From: Lenzites betulinus
Lineage: Eukaryota; Basidiomycota; Agaricomycetes; Polyporales; Polyporaceae
DNA: 64,000 nucleotides
Reading direction: 5' to 3'
NCBI GenBank assembly: GCA_022264855.1
Contig: JABYQU010000055.1
Coordinates: forward strand, 124,001-188,000
Part shown: piece by piece, positions 54,801 to 64,000 of the stretch
How the letters are laid out: each line of letters starts with the position of its first letter
Numbering within the stretch: position 1 is the stretch's first letter
The notes under the pieces: generated by a model
Database searches by the model: none
The model's input: the letters and a program-made list of their open reading frames with translations, nothing else
What the model was told of the DNA's origin: nothing
Translations under genes and position numbers: made by a program

Positions 54801-57026
54801 AGTGGTGGAAGAGCGGATGCCATGCTGTTCCCGGCGGGAATGTCATTGTGAGGGAAGATGATTGGGGCAGTATCATCGCGTTCACTCTCAGGTATTTGCG
54901 ATAAGCTCAGTATGTGTGATATCAGCACCTGCTAACATTTCACCAGTACTGTGGACTACCAACGCGAGCTGTCCAACATGAATAGCGGACGTAACTTCAC
55001 CCCGGCACCCCCGACGACGCCCTCCGTCACTCGGCCATCTCTCTTCCGTGCAGGCGAGTCTTTAAGGCGGCTTGTCTCTGGTACTGCTCCACAGCCGGAT
55101 CCTGACCACGATGATGCCGGCTGGCAAGAGCCGGAGACCTACTCCGCCGTGATCAGCCGCAAAGAGCACCCCCGCGAGCCCGTTTCCCTCATCTCCATCC
55201 GCGACGTCCTCCGCCAAAAAGCCTCTGCGGACGCGGGCACGTCGTCCTCGATGCTTTTACTCCCCGGGGCCAACGGCTCGAAGTCAAGCGGCATCGAGAC
55301 GCCGCGCTCTGCACGTGCAAAGCCTGCCGTCGAGGTGTCCTCGTTGGCCGCAGACGGGCGGGTCAGTGGCATGCCGGAGGCTGTGGAAACGGCGGGCAAG
55401 ATCTTGCACGACCTCGGGGCAGCGTCAAAGGCCGCGAGCAGTTCGCGAAGCTCCCTCTCTTCTTTGACCCACAGTCGCCGTTCGTCGTCTGGGTTCGTGG
55501 AAACGAACATTCGGAGAGGAAAGGCGTCCTCGATTGTCTCTGACAGCGACGACTCCACCGTCGGCTTGGGTAGCAGTGGCAGTGTCGCGACGCCCCCACC
55601 GCCGTCCCCACCACCCAAGGACGGCGAGGATCCGGCGAAGAAAGTGCTACCGCCCCAGCCCGAAGATCTGTCAGAGCCCCCGGTGACACCGAGCAAGGCC
55701 GGAACATCGAGCACGTTCACCTCCGCGTTCACCAACTCGCTCACCTCGGCGATGCGGTATGTCCTCAAGCCTGGGGAGCCTCCACGTCCTCCGACAGGGA
55801 CGCCACACCATGGACTGCTGACGACGGACCACTCGCCGATCGACGACCGGCCGCATATCAAGTATGACTGGACGATCGGCAAGCGGCTGCGCTTCAGCTG
55901 CACGGCGTACTACGCGAAGCAGTTCGATGTGCTACGGAAGCGGTGCGGGGTCGAGGACGTGTTCCTGAAGAGTCTGGCGCGCAGCGAGAACTGGGCGGCC
56001 GAGGGCGGGAAGAGCAGGTCGAACTTCTGGAAGACGACGGATAACCGGTTCATCATCAAGACCCTCGTCAATGCGTGGAACGTCGCCGATCTGTAAGTCC
56101 TGTGTGATATGCGCTGCAGTGGGACGGTGCTCACGAGTGTCCAGACAAGTTTTGATCGAACTTGGGCCTTCATACTTCAAGTACATGGAGGCGACCGCGA
56201 GCAAGCCTACTGTGCTAGCGAAGCTTCTTGGCTTCTATACTGTCGAGATCAAGAACTTGGAGAGCGGCACTACGCAGGCCAAGGCAGATTTGCTCGTCAT
56301 GGAAAATCTGTTCTATAATCAGCAAATCTCGAAGACGTTCGACCTGAAGGGCATTCAGGGGCGCAAGGTCAAGCCCAGCAGCAACGCGGGATCGAAGACC
56401 CTGTTTGACGGGGAGTGGATTGAGGGTATGCGTGTGGTATTGCGCAAGATTCGTCAAAGGGCTTACCGGAAGTGTTGCTTGTAGGACAGCAGAGAGCGCT
56501 GACGCTAGTGCGACCGCACTCGAAAGTGATATTGCAAGACGCAGTCTTGGCCGACTGCGAGTTCTTAGCGAAAAGCAATATCATGGACTACTCGTAAGTG
56601 CGCATTCTCCAGGCAACAGCGGGCGAACTGATATCTCCTCAGCCTTCTCCTTGGGATCGACGAAGAGAGCAAGCAGATGGTCTGCGGTCTCGTCGATACT
56701 ATCGGTAGGTCGAAATGCCGCTCATTTCGCTTCATAATGGGCTCACCGATTATATAGGCAGCTACACCTTCGCCAAGACCCTCGAATACAAGGCCAAGCA
56801 GGGCTTAAATTCGGGAAAGGAGGTAACTGTTGTTCCGCCCAACGAGTATCAAGAACGCTTCGTGGCCGCTATGGATGACTACTTCCTTGCTTGTCCAGGT
56901 AAGTTTCACGGCGGCTCGTAGTATGACGTCATCTTACTCTTTTCTTGTTACATAGACAAGTGGTCAAGACCGCTCGACAACAGCTTTGTCCCGGATGATT
57001 ATCAGGATCTACCAAGCGTGCTATAG
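51822..57026 (+). CDS. Fab1-like phosphatidylinositol-3-phosphate 5-kinase
   Basis: Ten exons (51822-52509, 52561-53755, 53812-54190, 54248-54891, 54947-56092, 56145-56425, 56485-56593, 56643-56704, 56758-56898, 56956-57026) give 1571 residues. The C-terminal ~300 residues are a PIP-kinase domain: HIKYDWTIGKRLRF, KTTDNRFIIKTL, FDLKGIQGRKV, the KSNIMDYSLLLGID catalytic/metal segment, and activation loop GLVDTIGSYTFAKTLEYKAK. The Cys-rich Fab1-specific region spans about 400-700, with RKWIHYRYYDRAQRWDD, HPDCHFQRGEHDMRW and FAKYLELLIYSPA. The enzyme makes PI(3,5)P2 from PI3P on endosome or vacuole membranes. I find no FYVE finger and no intact CCT/chaperonin domain; Fab1/PIKfyve proteins usually exceed 2000 residues. 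The region in between is Ser/Pro-rich. Upstream space is only 281 bases, so missing domains cannot fit there. Family strong, membrane-targeting mode unknown. Confidence 0.88.
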
Positions 57027-57529
57027 CACACCTGAGACGGCCGAGTTGTTTGGCAGCACGGCGTCGGTTCTCTGCGTATGTGTAAGTTACAGACGTTCGC
57101 TCACTTTGTAGCATTACCGCACGGACCCTATTCGGATTTTCCTCTCATCATACAAGTCATCACATGTACTACGCAATGAACTAAGTCTACTAGATTCTAA
57201 CTGGTTTCCTGAGGACGAATTCGACGGCTTAAGAATACTTGTGAGCACATCTAGGACTACTTTCTAGACGATGTATTCGCGTGGACTGTACAGTTGGTGA
57301 CTAGGCGGGTCTTTTCCTCACCATGATAAACTGCACCCTCATGTCACATTCGCACACCTAGCATTTCCAAGAAACCGATGCGATGCAATTATGTCATGAG
57401 CCGGTGCAATAATACATTACTCAGGCCAAACCATGCAATTCCCAGTCCGATCACGAACCACAGAATGGTAGAATAAGGAAGGGTGGATGCCTCGGGCAAG
57501 CCGGATGGGGTATACGACACTCCTCACAT
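57027..57529. other. Convergent 3' intergenic region
   Basis: About 500 AT-rich bases between the stop codons of the kinase gene and the small GPI protein gene. No feature beyond probable polyadenylation regions. Confidence 0.5.
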
Positions 57530-58351
57530 TCAGAACGCAAGGAGAGCCACCGCGCCGACCGCGCCGAGGAGCCCAACAGACGACACCGCGACGCCGCCGC
57601 GCACACCGTTCCGCTGCGCGCCGCTGTCGGTGCTGGTCCCGCTGCTGGTGCTGCTGCCGCTACCCGTGGTCTGCGAGCCGCTGGTGGCAGAGCTGGCGGG
57701 GGCCGCGGCGGACGACGAGCCGGAGGTGGTGCCGCTGGGCAGCGTAAGCGTCTTCGAGGCGACAGAGACGCCGCCGCTCGAGCACGCCTGGCTGTACTCT
57801 GTAAACAAGACATATGTGAGTGGTCTGATGAATTGGCAGAGCAGAGGATGCCGACTGACCGTCGTAGCTCTCCTGCGCCTGGTCCAGAAGAGAATCGTCG
57901 GGGTTGAGACTCAAGGCGCACTGGAGGCAGGTGTAGAGCCCGTTGGCAGCGGAGCTGCTGCAGACGCACGACAGGTCGCTGGAGCAAGTCGAGCTCTGCA
58001 GGCGGTAGGTGCGCGTGAGCGTATGATCATCGGGCATAGCTCTTAAGTGCTCACCGTGAGGACAGAGCTGATCGCCGAGCAGTCGGATTGGCACTAAGGG
58101 AGGTGTGATGTTCAGCCACATCCCACGCTTCAGGCACAGCTGCTGATACTGACCTCCGAAGGAATCTCAGAAGGGTCGAAACCTGCTACCTGACGGCTCC
58201 TCAGCGCGCTGATGAGGGGGGAACGGCTGGTGATAACAGACGCAGCCACTACGAAGCAGGTGAATCATTCGTTTTTAATGGAGTTCAACAATTCGTTCAT
58301 ACCTTGACCCGCCACGAGGGCAACAGAGAGAACAGCGAAGCCGAACTTCAT
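57530..58351 (-). CDS. Small Cys-rich, Ser-rich GPI-anchored surface protein
   Basis: Five exons (58351-58303, 58248-58154, 58093-58055, 57995-57860, 57798-57530) give 195 residues. A signal peptide MKFGFAVLSVALVAG starts the protein. A short ectodomain follows with eight or so cysteines, arranged as CQSDC, CSSDLSCVC and TCLQCALSLN, then YSQAC. This is reminiscent of, but not clearly, a CFEM domain. A Ser/Gly/Thr-rich stalk (TSGSSSAAAPASSA and similar) leads to a hydrophobic tail SSVGLLGAVGAVALLAF ending at the stop, a typical GPI attachment signal. Such proteins coat the fungal wall or membrane. Function unknown. A minus-strand TATA box lies 97 bases upstream. Exon joins keep frame throughout. 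Confidence 0.8.
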
Positions 58352-59723
58352 GGTGATGCTGGAACGAGGCGGGCGGCGGGAGTCGAAGAAAAAGGGGGAG
58401 TTGAACAAGAGCTCGAATCCTGGCCTCCCTCCGTGCCGCTCATCAGTCTTTATATTGTCGGATGGACACCGAATGGACGTGATGGGGACCGGTCCCCGTT
58501 GGCAGCGGGAACCGACAATGACTACCGACGCGCCCAATATTCCGATCAGGCACGAAGCACACGCACACGCGATAGTACCGAAAAGGTAGCATTTGTAGTC
58601 GAACGCTCATGCACATGGCCTTGGTACGGCGGTGCGCTGTCTATCGCCTGCACACAGCTGACAGGCTCCTCAACCACTGGCATCTCTCTGCCGCCACTGT
58701 CACCGCAAGGCTGAGAGAAATTAACGGACAGTTTACCGCCACGGGAGGAACAGCGTGCGAACTAACGTTAGATGACTTTCAGACCAGCCTCAACACCGCC
58801 AATTGGCGACACGGCGCGCGACTGGTGGTCTCGGAGCGCGTCCCCGATCTGTCAGTTGAGGAACCTCGATCGACCTATAGTGTTGCTCGGCGCATGACAA
58901 CATCTCTCCGGTGAGCTTTTGAGCGAATTATCGCCGCGGGCCGGCGGGGGATAATGAGATCAACAGGCGGCCAGGAGCAGGCCAGCGAATCAAATGCTTC
59001 ACAAGATACGGATGCGCTCCCGAAGGAGGTGAGTGGCAGTGGAATGACTCGTTATCCAACCCAGCGACCTCAATGCTCCTCAATGCCCAGACTTGTCGGC
59101 GGCGCCCACAGCTCAGAACTGTCAATTGTTAGCCGACGTCCGATCACGCATTCTCGCCCTCGGTGGGGGAGGCGTTGGGCTTGGCACTCGTTGCATGTCC
59201 CGGCATAGCCGCTCATCGCCGGTGCGCACTGAGTACGCCACAAATTCCGTCGGCCCCTCATGCCCACACTGCAACTCCTGACAAGCCAGCAAAACTCTTG
59301 GGCAAACCTCCAATGACATTGCCTGGCATGCCTCGCGACGATCGACGGGGGCCAACGTTATATCGACCCCGATTCGGCATATGAGATATCCCCCGCGGTA
59401 GGCGGATCTGCCGCTCAGCATCAGGCGGAATGCCAGTGAGTTAGCACTCGCCACTACCCATGATGGTTATAGTCAGGATTTCGACAGGCCTCCTGACTGT
59501 CATCTGAATCGACTCTCGAATACCCACTTACAGCAGACGCACAGATACCGGCAGCTTTGCACCGGGTGGCGTGCGGGGAAGCGTAAGGTCCACACGTAGG
59601 TCATGATAGGTGCACAAGTGTACAAAGGAGCTGTGCAAGGTTATTGACACGGGTGAACCGAATTCCATATTCGTACAAACTCGAACCTCAAATACACAGC
59701 ATGTGGTACGCTAGACGCTCTCT
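58352..59723. other. Intergenic region
   Basis: About 1.4 kb between two minus-strand genes. The proximal 150 bases contain the promoter of the GPI protein gene. Short open frames at 58600-59400 have no domain content, and I saw no repeat or RNA gene. Confidence 0.5.
58448..58454 (-). promoter_or_regulatory. TATA box
   Basis: TATAAAG on the minus strand lies about 97 bases before the ATG of the GPI-anchored protein gene, a usual fungal distance. Confidence 0.55.
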
Positions 59724-61072
59724 TCACCACTTCTCGTGCGCGGGGCGGACTGCGCGCAAGCAGTTGAGCATCCAAACAATATGGTAATGAGGCTCAATGT
59801 ACTCACGATCGAGCTCCCAGGTCCACGCAGACCTATCCTGGTTCGCAAGATAGAGGTAGCTCTGCATACGGACAGTGCTCCGTCAGCAAGCGCCAGCGTG
59901 ATGCAACTCTGACAGTATACAGACCTTGCCGATGCTCTCCGGGTCAAGACGGATGTTCGCATCCTCCTTGTACGCCTTCTTGGCAGCCTCGTCAGTGCGG
60001 CGCGCAAGCGACGTGTCAGTCAGAATCCCTGTATGTTTGACAGATGGTGAGTGATCGGATCCTACGAATCGCAAGACATATAGGAGCTAGCCAAGCTCAC
60101 CTCCATCGATAATGGCCTGTCACGACGAAAATTCAGTGCAGGATCATAAGCATATCATCCTCCAGAAGGATCATGGGAGGTACGTACATGAGCGACCTAA
60201 AGATTTGTGCCCGTTCAGCCTCCTGCTAGACATATACAGTCGCTGCAAACATTACTCACATGGATGTTCTGCCTGCCGAATTCCTTGTTCAAGCTCTGGC
60301 TGAGTGCCCTCAGCGCGAACTTGCCCGCAGCGAACGCGCTCGTGGTCACGTTCCCGCGCAAGCTGGCCGTCGCGCCCGTGAAGATGAGCGTGCCGCGCTT
60401 CCCGGACTGATCGATCTCGTTCTTCTTGAACGCCTCGATGACCTCGCGCGAGAACGCGAAGGCCCCGGTGATGTTCGTGTCCACGGTCAGCTGCAGGTCC
60501 TCCTCCGTGACATCCAGGAAGGGCTTCCACACGCCTGCGCCTGTGTTCCAGAGCGCGGCGCGGATCTCGGGGGTCGAGGATGCGCCCGGCCACTGGTACG
60601 CACGAATCGCGTTGAAGACGTCCGTGAGCGCCTTGTAGTTGTACGCCTCGATGGGGAACGCGACAGCCTGCAGGTGAGCCAGGTGAGCACGGTATGCTTG
60701 GCCGGAAACGTGTGTGTAAACGGCTCACCTCGCCACCAGCTTGGTTGATTTCATCAGTGGCTTTCTTGAGCCTGTCCGCGCCCCGGGCAATGAGTGCAAC
60801 GCGGTACCCAGCCTTGGAGAACACGCGACTGTGAGAATGCGGTGAGTACGGAGTGCCAAGCCGATGCAGAGAGGTAATTAAAGCCTCATGACGGGACGTA
60901 CGCGGTCGCTCCACCAGTACCTATGGTGTGGATAGACAACGTCAACAATTTTCGGGGGTTTGCATTAAGTGAGGCAACGTGGTGCAATGTGCGTCGCATT
61001 GCCTTGCGGACGCGGCGACGTACCTGAGCCGTTTCCGACACCTGCGATAACGATGATAGGACGAGCGGACAT
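59724..61072 (-). CDS. Short-chain dehydrogenase/reductase, atypical Tyr-to-Phe type
   Basis: Nine exons (61072-61024, 60920-60902, 60828-60729, 60667-60260, 60196-60188, 60116-60101, 60028-59925, 59861-59807, 59749-59724) give 261 residues. A Rossmann NAD(P)-binding start is visible: PIIVIAGVGNGSGTGGATA followed by YRVALIARG. The active-site set is N121 (VDTNITGAF), S158 (GATASLRG) and K172 (AFAAGKFALRALSQS), but the usual catalytic Tyr is Phe168. This FxxxK variant with a downstream NIHVAH-IIDGGI motif is a recognisable SDR subgroup in bacteria and fungi. The VAH of that motif is encoded by a 9-nt exon (60196-60188) between good splice sites, followed by a 16-nt exon. Substrate and even dehydrogenase activity are uncertain. 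Probably cytosolic. Confidence 0.88.
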
Positions 61073-62209
61073 GTTGATGAATGAAGTTTGAAGATCGATT
61101 GCTGGTAGACAGGGGTTCACTTGAATTAAACCTCGATACTTGCCAGAGTCGAGTTCGTGCTAGTGAACTTACCTCTGATGTTGGGTGTTGCAGACAGGTG
61201 CTCCACTGATCAACCTGCAGGCTCGTATATATAAGACCCCGACCTACTCTTAGCTTGAAGACGCAAGCCCGCGCACGGGTGCGTAATATAACGTTCGGGC
61301 TTTCGTGAGCATCACATTCGTCATCTCGCGCCCAACTTGTTGCTCATCCGACCCAGCTTTGTCAGCTCAGTCTCACGGGAAGCAGCACTTGACAAGACTT
61401 GCGCCATTTGAATCGGCGAATGCTACAATGTGCGGTGACTATACCCGCTGCTCTTAAGGCCGATGACCGGGTAATGGTGGAAGTTGGGACGCGCGAGACG
61501 CGTAGATTCGGCAGGTTTGCGGCTCTGGTGCATAACGGCAAAGGTTGATGGGGCGAATGATATTAACATCATCATCTTTGGAGCACAATACGTATCCATA
61601 TGCTCCATACGGTGCGATGTCGTACGGTGCCAAGGGTGTGCGAAGCCTGGTGTAGAGTGAAATGTTATGCGAACGCGGAAAACGACTCGGATGACTCCAC
61701 TAAATAGGTGGGATCTAGACCCGGCAAACTCCGGTTATAGTACTAACAAAGTACTAACTTGTGTTCCTGAAAACTCCGCTCGTGTCCCTCTGAACGACCA
61801 TTACAAGTCCAGGAGTACTTGCGAAGGTGAGTGGATAGCGACATACAAATAAGAGTGAGTCATTCGCTTATCCATATACGTGAGTGAAACAGTTTGGCTA
61901 GTAGAACTTGACTAAGTACCTTATAGGTGATATCTGCCGGATAGAGACCGGGCCTTTCGTGTGCGTTGTGCACTAGTATTCACCACCACTTCGTCAGCTC
62001 TGGATTGCTAGAGCTGCTCGTGGAAGCTCGCTTGGGAGGGAAACAGATTGTCCGATAGTACTGACGCTCGAGGGAATAGCAACTCGTCCCCGGCCATAAC
62101 TTCAACATCAACTATCTTCAGATCTAAGCACTTCTCGTTGGACTCTGGACGCTCGTTCGCAGAAAGCCGTGTACGTCATACATCTGTATGGCAGATCCTA
62201 AATTGCATC
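61073..62209. other. Intergenic region
   Basis: It contains the dehydrogenase promoter, including a TATATATA at 61226-61233. Otherwise it is AT-rich sequence with no recognisable gene. Confidence 0.45.
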
Positions 62210-62835
62210 GCACCCACATTTGTTGACGCTTGTACAACACGTCTGAGTCACGCGTCAAGACGCAAGGAAGCGGCGCAGCACAATGCACTCTGGCGCACCT
62301 CTGGCGCGTGGTCGGTGAGTCTCGCCTATGAGGATATCTTGATTCTGTATGGCTGGATGAGGCATACTGCTAAGTAGAGTCGTCATAGAAGTATTCCGTC
62401 AAGCCATACCTCAATACAACACTGTCGCGACATCCGCCCGTGTTTGCCAGGCTTTTTGCGAACCGACTTTACAGGCATTGTGGGAATATCAAGCTTCGAT
62501 ACTGCCTTTACTTCAGCTGCTTTCCCCCGATTTAAATATATAGGTGGCAGAGGAAACCGCGAAAAGACTGGCATGGGATATTATGCTTACCGTGACGTAG
62601 GTTGACGCTTGACACCCTCAAGGAGCATGCCCCATCGACGCGAGCTTACCCCACTTTCTCTCTCTTCTTACAGATTTTGAACAATACCCCCGATACTTCG
62701 CGGTGGCCGCGCTTCTGCGAATATGCTAAGCGGACCCGTGTCTTGCGTCACGACGGATTGAACTACAAACTCCTGCACGAGGACACCTCCGACCGTTCAT
62801 GCTCGCTCAATATCTACATGATGCCGTCTGTATAG
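62210..62835 (+). pseudogene. F-box-like gene fragment
   Basis: A segment around 62245-62313 (NALWRTSGAW) resembles the end of an F-box where NALW leads into the target domain, and it stops at a GTGAGT donor. After a good TTCTTACAG acceptor, 62674-62835 encodes DTSRWPRFCEYAKRTRVLRH, the pattern typical of agaricomycete F-box proteins directly after the F-box. It then ends at a stop within about 25 residues. No F-box core (LPxEIL) was found upstream. It appears to be a truncated relic; the assignment rests on short motifs only. Confidence 0.3.
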
Positions 62836-63443
62836 TTAAATCTCAGATACTGCACATCGGACCCATGCGCATCACTGCCTTCGAGCTCGACGCGGCGCTT
62901 CGGCGCGGGGAGGCTGTTAGGTCACGGTGATGGTCCAGGCGCCGGTGTTAGCAGTCCGGAGCTGCAGTCTGGTGGTGTCCCCGGGGACGAACCGACGCCC
63001 AGATCTCGCTCTGTCAGCGGGTCGCGCGGGCATTGCTTGGAGGTGCTGACGATGCCAACCTTTGTGGGGGTGGATAGCGGTGATCATTTGAACGAGTCGC
63101 GGCCACTGCTGGAGGGCGCCGCGGCGCTGGTGCATATGCTGTTCCCGCATCTCGAGCTGGCGAGGTTTCGCGCGGACCCGTTGAGAGGTCGAGCTTATGA
63201 GCAGTGTCAATGAGCGCAGACACTGGACGAGGTCGAGCGCATCCGGCGGGCTGAACAATAAGTATTAACGGAGATGTAGTGGGTCAGTCATTCTCTGATA
63301 CCCCGGAGCTACGTCGGTAACACAAACACGCATTGGATGTCGATTCGGCAACAAACTACTACGACACATAAAACCTCCACATATTCAGGTATCCACCCAA
63401 CCCCGAACTCCGAGGCTCAGGAACCCGTCTAGTAGCGGGAGCT
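62836..63443. other. Intergenic region
   Basis: A minus-strand open frame at 62917-63258 is GC-rich but shows no domain, so I do not call it a gene. Nothing else was recognised. Confidence 0.4.
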
Positions 63444-64000
63444 CTACATGATGACCGCGCCGAGCGCGGCGAGAGCACCGGCGCCGACGATCTGAGCGAC
63501 GCTCACACCCGTGCCCAGGGCGCCGTTCGGCGGGCTGAGCTCGCCGGATTGCTCCGCGAGGGCAGCGCCGCTGCCAGTTGGGGTCCCGGAGGCGGCAGAG
63601 CCGCTGGGCGCGTTGCTGCCGACTGACTGGTTTTGAGTAGGAGCACTGCTCTCGCCCACAGAGGCAGAGCCCTGTGTCACATTGTAAGAAAGCTCGTCGT
63701 TAGCAAATGCTACACTCTATGGTTCACAAGCGGGGCGTGAAAGGATCATGATAGTAGACAACGAGACTTACCGAGGGAGCGACCGAGCCATAGATGGGGG
63801 TGGGGGCAGCGGAGCTAGTCGCATCCACCGGCGCGACACTGAGGGACTCGCTGACGGTAACCTCGGCAGGGGCCGACGAGCTCGCTGTGGGGACGGCGGC
63901 GGGCGCGCTTGAGCTGGCGGTTGCCACCACGGTGGGGGCGGAGCTGCTTGCGCTGGGCACTTCCGCAGGGGCGGTCGACTGCCTTTTGTTGAACGCCAGT
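63444..64000 (-). CDS. Ser/Ala/Pro-rich GPI-anchored protein, 3' part only
   Basis: Two exons are inside the window: one running from the right edge to 63772 and a last one (63671-63444). Together they encode at least 151 C-terminal residues. The gene continues beyond 64000. The visible part is a mucin-like stalk: imperfect repeats of ASSSAPAAVPT with many Ser/Thr for O-mannosylation, then a segment with GSAASGTPTGSGAALAE. A hydrophobic tail VAQIVGAGALAALGAVIM ends at the stop, as in a GPI attachment signal. A Ser-rich stalk plus GPI signal is typical of fungal wall proteins, some of which carry an enzymatic or CFEM domain at the N-terminus. What the missing part holds cannot be told. Confidence 0.7.

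Noticed and set aside
55139..55903. 254-codon open frame antisense to the Fab1-like gene
   Set aside because: It lies wholly within a Ser/Pro-rich exon of the kinase gene and is best explained by base composition.

Overview
The window looks like nuclear DNA of a filamentous basidiomycete, probably an Agaricomycete of the polypore type. The evidence is many short (about 50-75 nt) GT-AG introns, conserved eukaryotic single-copy genes, several F-box/leucine-rich genes, GPI-anchored Ser-rich surface proteins and a GC-rich coding bias. I saw no bacterial operons, rRNA, CRISPR array or convincing tRNA. Exon joins below were worked out by hand from splice signals, reading frame and family conservation. 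For most multi-exon genes the joined length is an exact multiple of three.

Layout, left to right. 1-6.6 kb: a homeodomain transcription factor (+) converging on a TOPORS-type RING E3 ligase with an SR-rich tail (-). 7.7-14.3 kb: a GNAT acetyltransferase, an AlkB-like 2-oxoglutarate/Fe(II) dioxygenase and a D-xylulokinase, all +. 14.7-15.4 kb: a decayed reading frame carrying a GC-rich hairpin. 15.4-23.1 kb: two inverted F-box paralogues flanking a copper amine oxidase. 25.1-27.6 kb: a Med25-type VWA protein (-). 27.9-30.6 kb: a 2.65-kb imperfect palindrome. 31.4-33.9 kb: a Whi2-like BTB protein and an LTO1-type protein. 33.9-38.9 kb: a gene-poor stretch. 38.9-48.1 kb: a large Ser/Pro-rich orphan, two more F-box genes and a second orphan. 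48.4-57.0 kb: a DUF2470 membrane protein, divergent DIB1 and cyclophilin H genes (both tri-snRNP proteins) and a Fab1-like PIP kinase. 57.5-64 kb: a small Cys-rich GPI protein, an atypical short-chain dehydrogenase, an F-box-like remnant and the 3' end of another GPI protein.

Functional links are mostly local: E3/ubiquitin components (TOPORS-like plus four F-box genes and a remnant), RNA processing (DIB1 with PPIH), carbon and amine catabolism (xylulokinase, amine oxidase) and cell-surface proteins. The most unusual observations are the giant palindrome, whose middle arms are almost identical; three genes with in-frame micro-exons of 12, 9 and probably 3 nt; the DIB1/PPIH shared promoter; and a 190-bp block shared by the two inverted F-box genes that differs only at synonymous sites.
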